In this document: positions 51,676-63,238 of the stretch, piece by piece
Numbering within the stretch: position 1 is the first letter of the stretch
Layout of the letters: each line of letters starts with the position of its first letter
NCBI GenBank assembly: GCA_022605955.1
Contig: JAKCOZ010000008.1
Span: 20,331,583-20,395,582 of the forward strand
Source of the DNA: Rallus limicola
Lineage: Eukaryota; Chordata; Aves; Gruiformes; Rallidae
Reading direction: 5' to 3'
DNA length: 64,000 bases
Made by a program: the position numbers and the translations under genes
Notes under the pieces: generated by a model
What the model saw: the letters and a program-made list of their open reading frames with translations, nothing else
Told to the model about the DNA's origin: nothing
Database searches by the model: none

Positions 51676-51720
51676 TTGCTGCCCTCCTTTGATATTTGTG
51701 CATGGACCGAAGAAGATGTG
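51676..51720 (+). CDS. MAP3K20: MAP3K20 alpha-specific coding exon (residues 330-344)
   Basis: 45 bp, phase 0 at both ends; acceptor tctcacacag, donor GATGTG|gtgagt. It encodes LLPSFDICAWTEEDV, matching human LLPSFEIGAWTEDDV. It is the first exon of the ZAK-alpha branch and begins the SAM domain (WTEEDV helix). Confidence 0.95.
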
Positions 51721-52600
51721 GTGAGTATTTTGTGTTAATGCGGGCAACGTTGTGCTGCTGGAGCACTCTAACAAATTACAGCAGGTACGGAGGGAGGGAA
51801 AGCCAGATCAGAACATCGAGGTGCGATTTTACTGCTATTCCTTTGGTGAAACTTGTGTCTCAGAAAGGCTTTAAAATGACTGTGAGTAAATTAAGGACTC
51901 GAGTGACCTTCATATAACAGCCACATTCTCCAATGTCCAGAAAATAATTCACTATCCAGGAGGACACTCCTCAGAGGTCATGTAAGGAACGTGGAACCCC
52001 AAGACCTGGGCAGGACAAAACAGGTTCAATGACTTTATCCCACCATGAGCCATCAGGATGGCAATTACCTGAAAGAAAATTAAGGGCTTTTTAAGGGGGG
52101 TGGAGGCTCTCTTTGGTGTAATGACATTGAGCTTTTTTACATATTTATTCAGTTAAAAGGCAAAACAAGAACATCAGTGATTTCTCTCTTGCATAGCAAT
52201 GTGTCGCAGCGATTTTAATGTCCCATCTAGCACCCTCCTGGTGCATCCTGGGGATGTTTAGCTGATGTCTGGAAAGTCAGTGCAAAAGCTGTAACAGCCC
52301 TGGCTCCTTAACTTCAGCCCTTTTAGCGTGTGTCAGATTGCTAAGCTGCTACTTCCACCATTTCTCTTGTTTTCCATAGTCAACTGAGGGAGGTGGCTGT
52401 GAAACAGAAGGCACTTACAAAAAGCTAAATACAAGTAACCACTTGCCGTGGTGAATTGAAGCCCTTCCTTTAATCCAAAGTTAGAAATATTTTAAAATTT
52501 TGTTTTGAAAAAGAATGATTACTCCTGAACTTCAAAACACTGCACTGTAAAATGCTGATAATGTGACCTTCAAGGCCGATTCCTCTTTTTTTTTTTGCAG
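51721..52600 (+). other. MAP3K20: MAP3K20 intron
   Basis: 880 bp gt-ag intron ending in a long T tract and gcag. Nothing else recognised. Confidence 0.9.
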
Positions 52601-52631
52601 TTTTTCTGGATGCAGCAACTTACTAGAAAAG
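52601..52631 (+). CDS. MAP3K20: MAP3K20 31-bp microexon in SAM domain (residues 345-354, start of 355)
   Basis: Acceptor ttttttttgcag, donor AAAAG|gtaaaa. It encodes FFWMQQLTRK where human has YCWVQQLVRK. The last G joins GC of the next exon to make Gly355. It is not a multiple of three, so skipping would shift the frame. Confidence 0.93.
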
Positions 52632-52743
52632 GTAAAATACGTACCTTCATATTCATCTTTATGAGTATATATACAGCTGGTCATCTTTTTCTCCCTCCTG
52701 TAAAGCACCCTGTGGATTTCTGAATAACCTCTCTTACCTTAAG
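52632..52743 (+). other. MAP3K20: MAP3K20 112-bp intron
   Basis: Short gt-ag intron ending ctcttaccttaag. As with the 29-bp microexon, a tiny exon is paired with a tiny intron. Confidence 0.92.
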
Positions 52744-52883
52744 GCGATGCTTCAGGTGAAATGAGTGCATATGCTAGCTTGTTTAAGGAACACCATATCA
52801 CCGGGAAACGATTGCTTCTCCTAGAAGAGGAGGATTTAAAGGACATGGGCATTGTTTCCAGAGGACATATCATCCATCTAAAG
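52744..52883 (+). CDS. MAP3K20: MAP3K20 coding exon: SAM domain core (residues 355-401)
   Basis: 140 bp; acceptor ccttaag, donor CTAAAG|gtattt. It encodes GDASGEMSAYASLFKEHHIT, GKRLLLLEEEDLKDMGIVSR and GHIIHLK. The LLLLEEEDLKDMGI helix and GH turn are typical SAM features. The SAM domain is found only in ZAK-alpha and supports protein-protein contacts or oligomerisation. Phase 1 in, phase 0 out. Confidence 0.97.
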
Positions 52884-54086
52884 GTATTTAACAACATCTC
52901 TTGAATGTTTCAGTAGGCCGTAGTGTGAATGTTAAGAAGGAGTCCATAGGTTTTCAGTAGCATTAACAACAACAACAAAAAAGTTACAAAGCTAAATAGA
53001 GAACATATTTTGTATTAAAAACCCCAAAGTTAACAGGTTTGCATGGATCTAGAATCCAAAGCAACCTGGAAATTTTAAGAGGCATGAAAATGTGCTGTGG
53101 TCCTTACACCCCTCTGGTCTCTCAGCTCCTTTATGGTTCTTGGTTTTCTCATGGGCTGGACTGTCAGTACTGCTAAAAGTTCACCTAGGAGGGCCTTTCA
53201 CCTGGAAGAAGCTTTGGATATCTTCAGAGAGAGCTCTCCCTGAAGATCCCTCTTTAGCTGAGGGAGGAGCAGATACAAAAAGTTACTTGAACTGAAACCT
53301 CTGAACTTCACACCTTTCACATCTCATCTTTACCTTAAGATGTACTTTGACTAACAAAACTCTGTTATACGACTTTAAAGCTGGTTGCTTTGCTCTTAAA
53401 GCTTTGTTTCATGGTGTTTTAAATATCTAATGTTTGCAGCGAGTTAGGAAAATCATAGTCTGGAAAATGGGATCACAACAGCAGTAATAGTATTAACACT
53501 GTAGCCACAGGAGAGTTCAGTTTCCTGGCAGCTGGCTTTGGAAGAGGATTTCTTTTGAAGCAGCATCTGTAATTCGGTTGGGTTTCAGTGATTTTATACC
53601 ACAATTTACTAGCAAAGAGATACTTGTATCCTAATTGCTAGTCCTGCAAATTTAGCTTCGTAAGTCACACAGATTTATTTCCCTTTCTCTCATCAGCCTT
53701 TTTTTCCATGCCACACACCATTACTGTTATATTTAATTTACATTTCCTACAGGGAAAATTATTGAAACTTAATAAAGTCAATAATGCCCAAAATGAAAGA
53801 TTTCAGCTTCCTGGGTTGATTAAGCATAAATAAAAACAACCCAAACAACCCCCCAAACATCTCTTTCTCTGATTAAGCAGATCTGATTCTGAATGTGAAA
53901 TGGGGCTGATCTGCCACGACGGTTTCCAGAACAAGGCTGTATTTTAAACTCTTCTCACATGCCCTAATACACCCACGATGGAAAACACAGTGCATGTGGA
54001 GTCGTGCTGGTTCTCGTGCTGGTGTTTGCAGCACAAGATACTGAATAACTCTCATCTGATTTGTTGATTTTTATTTTTTTTTCTAG
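52884..54086 (+). other. MAP3K20: MAP3K20 intron
   Basis: 1.2 kb gt-ag intron of unique sequence. No supported element. Confidence 0.9.
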
Positions 54087-54149
54087 ACTGCTATTGAGAA
54101 GCTAACCCATGACTACCTAAATCTGTTCCATTTTCCACCATTAATTAAG
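54087..54149 (+). CDS. MAP3K20: MAP3K20 coding exon: end of SAM domain (residues 402-422), GC donor
   Basis: 63 bp, phase 0 at both ends; acceptor tttttttctag. It encodes TAIEKLTHDYLNLFHFPPLI and K. The exon is followed by gcaagt rather than gtaagt. The flanking AAG|gcaagt fits the known GC-AG donor consensus, and no GT nearby keeps the frame. Confidence 0.95.
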
Positions 54150-55087
54150 GCAAGTCTCATTGTTACGTAAGAAATGCTTCTCCTGTTGGTATGGATGTTT
54201 GTAGTGTTTGTGTGTCTCAACTTCCCTGCGACAGATGTGGAGGGTCAACAGCAGCGATGGGTCACGTCAGAACATGTAATAAGAGTATGAAAGTTGGTTT
54301 CAAGGAGGCTCTAAGATGTTACCGTGGAGCCAGTAATATTAAATTGAAAGACTGCCGGTTGTGATTCCTTTGCTGTCATTAGCCAGAAATTACTCTTAAG
54401 AGCTATTCCCCTGAGCTGGTGCCACCAAGTGCCCCCCACTGAAGAATGGCAGACCCTTGGCCATCACTCCTCGGTTTGTTAACGTTACAGGAGAGAAGGA
54501 TGATTTATAATGTCTGGTCACCCTTGTGTTAACCTGTTGGTTTTCTGATATCAGGAACAAGAGCCATGCAAAAGGGAGAGAGTGTTTGGGAACCTCAGGG
54601 TTGCCAGAGCAGATATTTTCCTGATTTAATTCAGTGAGCTAATCAAGTAATTCTAGACCCCAAAGCCTGAAGTAGCTTTTTTAGTCATAATTTATTGCGC
54701 AGCTATAGAGCAAAATCCACTTAAAGTGAATTTACATACGGCAAAACTCTGTTCCCTGATGGGGAAAGTGAAAGTCAGGGCTCTGCTGTGCTGTGCCAGC
54801 TGCAGTTCCGATGGCAGAGGCTGCCGCAGTGCAGGCAGTGGCATCATGCTGCGCCAGAGCCGCTCAGCCAGGAGCAGAAATCATGCAGCATCTGCCAAAA
54901 TCCCATGCAGAGTCCATGGCTCCTCCTGAAGTGGTGTGGTGGATGCAGAGCGATGGCTTCTTCTTGCCGCCTGCCAGAGTTGTAGCATCCAAAATGCAAA
55001 TCCTTTCTCCCACGGAAGGCCTTGCCACTGTCTCCCGGGGGGTTGTGGCAGGCATGACATCTCACTGTGCCTTTTTCCTTCTGGCAG
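54150..55087 (+). other. MAP3K20: MAP3K20 GC-AG intron
   Basis: 938 bp, starting GCAAGT and ending TTCTGGCAG. The GC donor class is a small minority of vertebrate introns and is often linked to regulated splicing. The middle part (about 54770-55010) is richer in GC and CAG/CTG-type words, but no exon is supported there. Confidence 0.9.
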
Positions 55088-55180
55088 GATTCTGCAGGTG
55101 GAGCTGAAGAAAACATAGAGAAAGTAGTAAATCTCGAACTCGTCTTTGGTTATCACTTGAAGCCAGGAAATGGTCCAAAG
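55088..55180 (+). CDS. MAP3K20: MAP3K20 coding exon after SAM (residues 423-453)
   Basis: 93 bp, phase 0 at both ends; acceptor tctggcag, donor CCAAAG|gtaagc. It encodes DSAGGAEENIEKVVNLELVF and GYHLKPGNGPK, matching human residues after the SAM domain (VNLELVFGFHLKPG). It leads into the ZAK-alpha-specific region. A second tgcag lies 10 bases inside the exon and would shift the frame if used as acceptor. This is the last MAP3K20 exon in the window. Confidence 0.96.
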
Positions 55181-58100
55181 GTAAGCTGGGAGTGCTAGAT
55201 GGGTCATTTTTGTTAACAGTCACTGCCCAGAGGGTCCAGCATCTTCTGGACACAAAAGGTAATTTGCTGTGAGAATCCTCTTGGTTTGGAACATGCTGAT
55301 TGAATGTCAAGATGGCAAACGGGGCTGCAGTGCTGATGGGGAACCTCATCCCAGAGCAGGCAAGGAGGAATTGAGCAGCACACAAAGCTTTGATTGAAAG
55401 CATTTGTTTCCTCGTGAACAATTTCTTTTACCTGTAATTTTTGTAATTTGGGCTCTTGCTTTGTTCCCTTTATCCTGACGGGTGTGAAACAACAACCCGT
55501 TTATGCAGAAAGCTCCATCAGAGTGGAGCAGTGCTGTACACCTGATCTGAGCAGACAGACTCTTACTTCTGTCTTGGCAGAAAGGTGCATCCTTCCTGTG
55601 CAACCCAGAGGAGTTTGGGAAATAGGCGGTACATGTGGCTGGTGGTGAGGGAGGAGGGGACTGGTCCTGGAGGTCACTGTCTACCATGCACCGTACTGGG
55701 GAAGGAGGGAGCAGTAGGTGCAGCACATTGCAGATGGCAAAACTACTGCACAGCAGCTAGCAAAAGGCAATTACCAGCATGCCACATCCTAATCAAACCT
55801 CAGCTCCAAGCTGAGCTGGTTCAAGGATCTCTCGTTACACCCCATGTAACAGGAGCTTTGACGACTCCAGATGTTCCAGCAAAGCATTTCCACCATGTTG
55901 TCTTTTTTCAAGAGTGAGGTTTGTCCCATGCTTTTTGTTTTCTTTATCCAGCTTGCCATGGACTCCTAGTTCAAGGGGTTTAGAATTAATCATCTATGTG
56001 GAAATGGTGTGCAAAGCATTTCTGAGTTAGAGTCAGGGGTTGTGACAGCAGGATTTGTTTCCTTTTGTATTTGACAAATCTGCATTGTGTGTCCACCCTA
56101 AACTTGTGGGTGGCTGACTTTCATCTTGTGTTATCTGGCTGCTTTGCTTTCAGGGCATATTCTTTGCAGAAGTCTCTTGATTTCTGTACTTGGTGATGCT
56201 TGCAGAGAAAGCATTTAGGTTTGTACTTAGTAGGAACTTGGACTCGTACTGAAATCATTTCATCAATTTGAAAAAGCTTTTTGCTTTTTGTCTGGAGATT
56301 TCCTTTTTTTGTTTGTTTCTTTTATCCTAAGCACTTTTTTTCCTACAAAAATCTTCTTTATCACTATGTGAATTACTTAGACTGTCTCAGTGTTCTTGAA
56401 TGCATGTAGCTTATGGTGCTGTACAGCTGCTTTTTTGTAGGTGTGCATCTTTCTCTTCCAAGTGCAACTCTACAAGGAACAAGAAGTCCGTGATAGAGTC
56501 TGTATCCCACTTCCATTTCCAGTATGGGCTGTGAGCCATAGTGTGTGTGTGTGGGGAACCTCCCCTGGGAAAGAGCAAGAGAATGAGCAAATAGACTTCT
56601 GAGTGTCAGAGAGAAATCCAGGTTGCACTGACACGTAAGTTCAAGGAAAAGTAGTCATGGCAGCAAGATTTGCAAATGACCCAGTGTGCCAAAGGCTACA
56701 GGGCACAAGCAGAACTCTTAGGAGAGGATGGGTCTTCTTTTAGGCCTGTGTAGTGCCAACATAAACTGTGAAGGCTTCTGACGTGCTGGGAACCCTTTCT
56801 TTTTCAGTCCTGACTTCTCATCTTCTCTGCTCTGTGTGCTGTTGGCCCCTTCCTAAGGAAGCCATTCCCCCGGCAGCTGTGGGCATGTGCCAGCCATGCA
56901 GTCCCTGGCACCCGCCTGCCACTGGGCCCATGGCCCTGATGCTGTCCTAGGGAATGCGCAATTTGACATCTGAGTTTGGGCTGGAAACCTCTGTCTGAGA
57001 TCAGCTTATTAACTCACACCCACTTTTAATGGTGTTGCAGCTAAGCCAGTTTTAAGAAGTGAACTGGACGGAGTAGAGTGCCTGAGCGTCCGGGTGGGAT
57101 AGTAGGGCCAGCGTGAGCACGGCAATTTGCATTGAATATAATACTGACAGAGCCTGGTGTGGTACACAGCACAGAACATTGGGCTAGCTTGCTGCTTTGA
57201 GAATCCCTGGACACAATCTTGTAGCTCCCCCAGAGGCTGCTTTAAGCCAGCTGCTGCTGCCATCCTGATGTGTTCCCAAGTGGATTTGGGATACTGGGGA
57301 AACCAGGATGGAAGGGTTTAAACTTTTTTTGCTGTCCCATTTTTGTAAAAGAGTGTTGTCTGTTCCTGTAGAACTGGGTCAGCAGAAGCACTTGGGATTG
57401 TAGCTTCCACCATCTTTATAGCTAAAAAGCTGGCCTACATCAGTTTAAAAATAAATTTCTCAAAGGAACTTTACCCTAGTCAGCCCCTATAACCAGCTGC
57501 CGAGCTAAGAAGCATTTCTCCATGAAGAAAAAGAAGTTATAAGCTCAAATCTGGGTTATAAGTCAAGAATGTGTTCCCCTAGTGATATACAGACTGCTAG
57601 TCCTGTGTACATCAAGAAGAGTTACTGGGCTCAGCTGGGAGCTGGTGGTGAGCAGCAGGAGCGGCTCTGGGGGGGGAAATGGGGCACATGGGGAGGTCTA
57701 CCCCAGGCTGGCTTGGCTCTGAGCTGAACTGAGTTCCCATCAGTTATTGTTGTCTACCTTCTGGTGTAGTAGCACCTGGAAGCAAACCTGTCCATGTGTT
57801 TGGAGGTGGCCCTGCCAAAGCATGGGACAAGACAGACATGTGGGACAAAAGCATGCTCCTGATCCCTGATCTGAGCTAAAGCTGAGGTGTGGGCACATCT
57901 GCGACATGCAGACTGACACACTGCAATGCTACAGGGCATTAAAATGCTGGGCAGGCTGTTCCAGCGCCCAGAGACCATTTGAGCAGCACTCATATCAGTT
58001 CAGTCAGAGCGCAGCACCTTTCCTCGGGGCAGAGATGTCCTCTCCCTGGAATGGCACCAAGCCCCGTCACACAGCCAGTACACCTTCTCCCTGAGCAAGC

Positions 58101-61100
58101 AGAACCGTAAGGGCCCCAGGAATGGCACTGCCTTTTAGCATGGATCCCAATGCAGACACTTTGCGATGGCATTTCAATGTTCAGCCTCGTCCATACACCA
58201 AACAAAACACTGACTCCTCAGCATGCAACTTAACCAGCCTCAGATTTGTTGTTTAATTTAAACTGCATCTTCTAGTGGGATTATGTTGGTTTCCATCAGC
58301 TGCCAGATGCAGTCATTTCATTACGGTTTCCTTCCCTTTTTTGCTGCATCTTTGGAGGTGATGAAAGCTCCGTTGACCTTCGTGGTCTCTGAATGCATCA
58401 GGAGTGAGCGCTGTAAAGCTAACCTGGTTTTTAGAGGTTTCTTTTCCAACTCTTGTAGTTCGAGTTATGTGGTTACTTCCATTCACTTCCTTTTAATGAC
58501 CTTTCTGTACACAATTCCCACTGAGCTGACAGGTGACAGATTTAGACATTTTGTATGAATTTTTTCCGCAAATTAAAAGAAGGAGGGGGACACACCAATT
58601 AACTCTAAGACACCAAAGAGGGTAAAAAAACAAACCCTGCCAATTGTGGCTTGAGCTGATTCGCAGAACAGCGGAGGGAATTTTCAATGGCTTTCTCATC
58701 CTAGGTAGCTCATTAAAATTTCCCAATCAGGGAAAGGTGCTGGAGCTGTGCCGGCTCCGCACTGATGAATCACCCAACCCCTTAAGAAGGATGGTTCACA
58801 GTCTTTTTGTCTCCTGTTGATGCATTCTTTAGTTTTGGTCCTCAAAAGGGCAGATTTTGCCATGCCTTTGAATGTTTTTATTTCGTACTGAGTGTGGCAC
58901 AATCTGACCTATATCCAAACACAAAGCCTTGAAGGTGGCTCACCATTTTGCCGCCTTTTTCCCCAGTTACCTCTCTCTCCACTTGACAAGGTAAGGAGCA
59001 GAGCCTCTTCAAAAACATCTGCTAGCTGTGTGAACTATTTTCTAGCCTTTAATATCAAAACTGGGATATATTTTAGTGCTGTTATTTAAATGTGTGGTGC
59101 AAAAGTAGGTAGCATATTAAGGCTGCTTTGTGACCACCTCTCTGTGTGGAGAAACCCAGGCTGGTGAAAGGCAGGCAGTACTGGACAAGACGGGACTGCA
59201 ATAGTTGTAACTGGAACGCAGTTTTACAAGAGCTTGAGATCATTTCTGCTGCTTCTTCCTCTCTGCCCTCCCACTACATCAACACTCAATAAAGCCTCTC
59301 TTTACTTTCCTAAAAATAATTCCTAGTTCAGATAGACATGACATGACACATGACACTGTATTACAAATGTGGCAAAAAATGAAGCAAGGGCTGAGGCCTG
59401 AAATTTAAAATTCCTGTTTTGCAGTTGTTTTTCAGTTGCACGTGTTCCCCACACCCCGCTGCAGGTATTTTAACCCGCTTCTTTCTGATCACAGCGAGGG
59501 CAAGGACAGCTTTTGGTGAATACTACGGCAAGGCTCGGGGCCACCATTACTGCAGAGCTCCCAGCTGCTGTGGCTCTCTCTGCTCTGGATGCTAGCCCTC
59601 AGTGCACTGTGGCACCCCTTGTTTACCATCATGCTCCCCTCTGGTGGCACAGAGCTTCGTGGCTCTGGGTATTAACGAAAGGCACTGTCAGGGGACAGAT
59701 ATTTTTGGTACTGCCGGGTGGTCTGCGTAGGTGTTAAAAAGGCCTCGTGCTTCTCCAGGCGAAGCTTCAGCCAGGCGGTGCCTGCTGCCTCGCGGAGGAG
59801 TAAGGGCCCCAGCTTTCAGAGGAGGCTTCTAGGCAACTGATAACATAAATATATCGTTTGCTTGCTTTGTTTCTGTACGTTTTAAGACCATCTCTCTCAG
59901 AAGGCCTCCCCTCCGCCCCTGCTTTTTTCTGCCTGCAAGCTGAAACAAAACCGGTGGTGGAGCCACCTTCTCTTGCTAGAGCCTGGTTGGCAACAGCCTG
60001 CCCTGACCTGAGACACCAGCCATTGTTAAGGGTATAACACATTTACATATTTTGCAATAAAACATCAGTTATTTGCATTACTGTGTCAAGTTTTATTTGA
60101 TTCTTTCACCTAAAAATGACTCATTTTCCTTTCTTGTATTTTAAAAACCAACTACTCTAAGCTTGTTTGAGAATAATCAAAAATTGCCCATTTAGCTAGA
60201 AGTCATTTTCTTTTCAAAAGGCAAATGTTATTTAATCTTTCAGCTGTTCATTGTGCCATCATAAATACTTTCTTTTCAGCACAGTTGTGGGGACTGAAAT
60301 GAGCCCACTAATTGCCTCCCATTTCGACTGACATGTGGTGGTTTAGTGGAAAGAGAACACAGCGGGGAGAAGGAAATAGGAGGCTGAGAAAATGAGAGCT
60401 AATTATTTTCACTGCCTCATGTCAGGCTCTGTGTCAGCCTTGTTTTTACAAACTGGAAGGTTTAGCACTAAATAAAACAAACTGGCGTCATGTTTTTATA
60501 TACTGGCAGTGTCATGGAAGCAGCTGCACATCTCAAAGACAATATAATGCCTGCATTCGCATGGACACCATCTGACAGCCACTGTGAGCCACTGCTAATG
60601 AGGATATCACAGTGGTGCCAAGTGAAAGGTGCTGAATTATGTATGATTCTTCATCAGTGCGGCAATAGTCCTGTACATCATTATGAGACATTGTTTTGCT
60701 GAAGAGATTAAAACATTCTTAGTTCCAGACCCTGCAACCTATACACGCTACAAGAGGTTATTAATGGAATTTTTAGGGAGAGTTTCTTGTGGATTTCTTT
60801 TTGGTTAAAAATATCTCATGGGACAAAGCCGTGGTGGGTCATGACACTATATATATAAAGAAGAGAAGCAAATTAACCATAATTGTGTTATCTTCCTTTA
60901 AATCCAGAATAATAAAATATAGTGTAGCAGGGTGATACATAATGATAAATAACCCAAGTGCTGTCACTAGATGTTCAACTCTAATGCCTTTAAAACAGCA
61001 GGTTCCAGCAGCTGAGATAGATAATAGCTAAGAATGTAAAGGAGCTTCTGGGGACCTAAATCATCAACATGCTACTACTTTTAGTACCAGCATGACCAAC

Positions 61101-62090
61101 ATTTTTTTTGTATTTGTTTCATCTTGCGTTACATCTTTACTCTTCTTCTAATACCCAGTTGCCTGCTACAATGCCCTTTCCATTTTTCTTCAATCTTTAC
61201 CAAAAAAAAAAAAAGTTTATTGCAATTTTAAAATGAATCCTGGATTTGGGCCTCCTTGAAAAAGGAGGTGTCTCCTCAGCAAGAGTTTTAAGCTGTTGTT
61301 GCAGGAGACATGTTTGTTGTGTAAAGCCTGTGCCTGATCTTTTTCATTTCCCTTTTGGTTTTTGTTGCAGACGTTAGTGTGTATGGGGTTAAAGGAGTAT
61401 TGTCACTGCAGTAAGCTAGAGACTTAATTTTTAAAGTGTTCTTATTTTCTGTTTCAAAGCTGAGGAGAAGTGGCTCGAAAAACATGTGTGATTTACTTTG
61501 CTTTTCTACAGTCATTTGCAGAGACTGCTGATTTATTTGCTTTGTCAAAGTGTTATTCGTAAATGTTTTTCACATAAAGTTTTGCTGGTTGTGCCTCTCA
61601 GTTGTGAAACAGGATTATTTTTTTAAAACAAAACACTGAAATTATTTCTTTAAATAAAAAAAATCAAGCAGGTAAATCTTGGGAAGTATATTAATGCTTG
61701 AATTACAAGTTGTCCAGGCAAATCTCTTTGAAGGACTTGTGTAAGTATATTTATCAACCAGACATTTTAAACAAGCCATTTCCAAATTATTTTCCCACAT
61801 ATGTCTGTCAGTAAATGTAATCTTGATCCAAGAAATCTCATTACTCCAATTTGTCAAAAAATTACATGTACTTGGTTATTCTAGCCAAATCTGTGCCAAG
61901 CATCTCTCTTATTCATTGCTAAATAAGAACCTGGAACTCCATGGGAAGCAAGGGAGTATGTCCCTTTCTGCAGCACACCTTATTTACTGTGTGGCTGAAC
62001 AAAATGGTTACCAAGTTTGTAAGACAAATAGCCGCCTACTTATCTTAGATACTTCCCAAGTGCCTTGATTCAAAAGTCAACTAGTTGCTG

Positions 62091-62214
62091 CCTTTGCTCC
62101 TTCCTTTTTCTTCGTTCATTCTTTCTGTCTTTTCTCTCTCTCCCTCCCAGCCTCTCTTCCCTTTCTTTCCTCTCTTTATTTCCGTGCCTTTCTCCCTCTC
62201 TTTCTCTCTTTCCA
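62091..62214 (+). repeat. polypyrimidine (CT-rich) tract
   Basis: About 124 bases composed almost wholly of C and T, with CTTT, CTCT and CCTC words and only scattered purines. Such tracts can form triplex DNA and bind PTB-type proteins in RNA. It is far from any exon found here. Confidence 0.8.
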
Positions 62215-63099
62215 CTGATGATTTTACAATAATGCCAGATTAAAAGCTTTCCAAATAAAAGGAGACACATATTTTTGAGTGACCAGAGAGGGTACCTTTA
62301 CTGCAGTAATTTGTCCCCTTGGTATCTGTGTGGTGTGGCAGGAGAGGACTCAGAGGAGGACAGAAGGTTTGGGGGCTGGATTTGAAGGACAGGAGAGCAT
62401 ATGCCTTTCTCTGAAGCTGCAGTTTGGAGCCAGGAAGGCAGTGTTTGTGCAGGGCTCCTGCATCCGCAGCTGCGTGGGACAGCCTGATGCGTTACCGCAC
62501 AGAGAGCGCTCCTGCATGCATGGCGGATCCGGCGAAGGGCCAAGCACTGGCAGGTGCCCACCACCTGCCAGACCCTGGATTTACGCTGCCTGTCAGCCTT
62601 TTCTTTAGAGGTGCTTATTTGATTTATGTTATTTACTACAACAAGCTCACGTTTGTCTGGTAGCATCTGTAGGGAGATGTGAGTGATCAGCACTGGTCTC
62701 ATGACCTGAATAAGTGGGAGGACAGTATTTAATATCAGTGTTTTGTGCTTTCCTTGGCTCAGGTGTTTTTGTAAAAGTAATAAATGCTATCAAGCATCTT
62801 ACGTCTAACATCAGGTTAGATCTGCAATAAGGAAGGAATGCGGGTAGCAAGACTTTAGGAAGTCCTGCAAGAAAGTCTGGCAGCAAGGATGGTGTGGGCA
62901 GGGTGAGGAGCACAGATTGAGAGGTGAGGAGGAGTCAAAGACAATTCGCTCCGCTTTTGCTGTCTGGTTACACAGCCCGTGTGGTACTCAGCAGATGTCA
63001 GGGCTGGAGAGTCGTGCTGTACCTACCTGGGAAGGACAGGCGCAACACTGGAGAGTCGTGCTCAAAAAAGCAGGACAGAAAAAGGATGTGCAGAGATAC

Positions 63100-63238
63100 A
63101 GTCCCTGGTTAGGAAACAGAGGCAGAGTGACTTTGGTGCCTCATCAGGTTGCACAGGAAGCTGATGGCAGAACTGGGAACTGAACTGAGTGTTTCTGAGT
63201 CTCGCTCCAGTGCACCAACCACTGGACCACAGTTCCCA
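63100..63238 (-). mobile_element. MIR/CORE-type tRNA-derived SINE, old copy
   Basis: On the minus strand it begins with a tRNA-like head containing GGTCCAGTGGTTGGTGCACT (A-box region), then AGTTCAGTTCCCAG (degenerate B box). The CORE-like part follows, including CACTCTGCCTCTGTTTCCTA. The order and spacing match MIR consensus as I know it. It is diverged and inactive. MIRs are ancient in amniotes and rare in bird genomes. Confidence 0.7.

Noticed and set aside
55088..55097. Second acceptor-like tgcag 10 bases inside the exon
   Set aside because: Using it would delete 10 bases and shift the frame. The first acceptor gives the conserved protein.
54726..55107. Overlapping open frames on both strands before the last exon
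   Set aside because: CAG/GCC-rich composition keeps several frames open at once. No conserved product, and they run into the GC-AG intron's acceptor.
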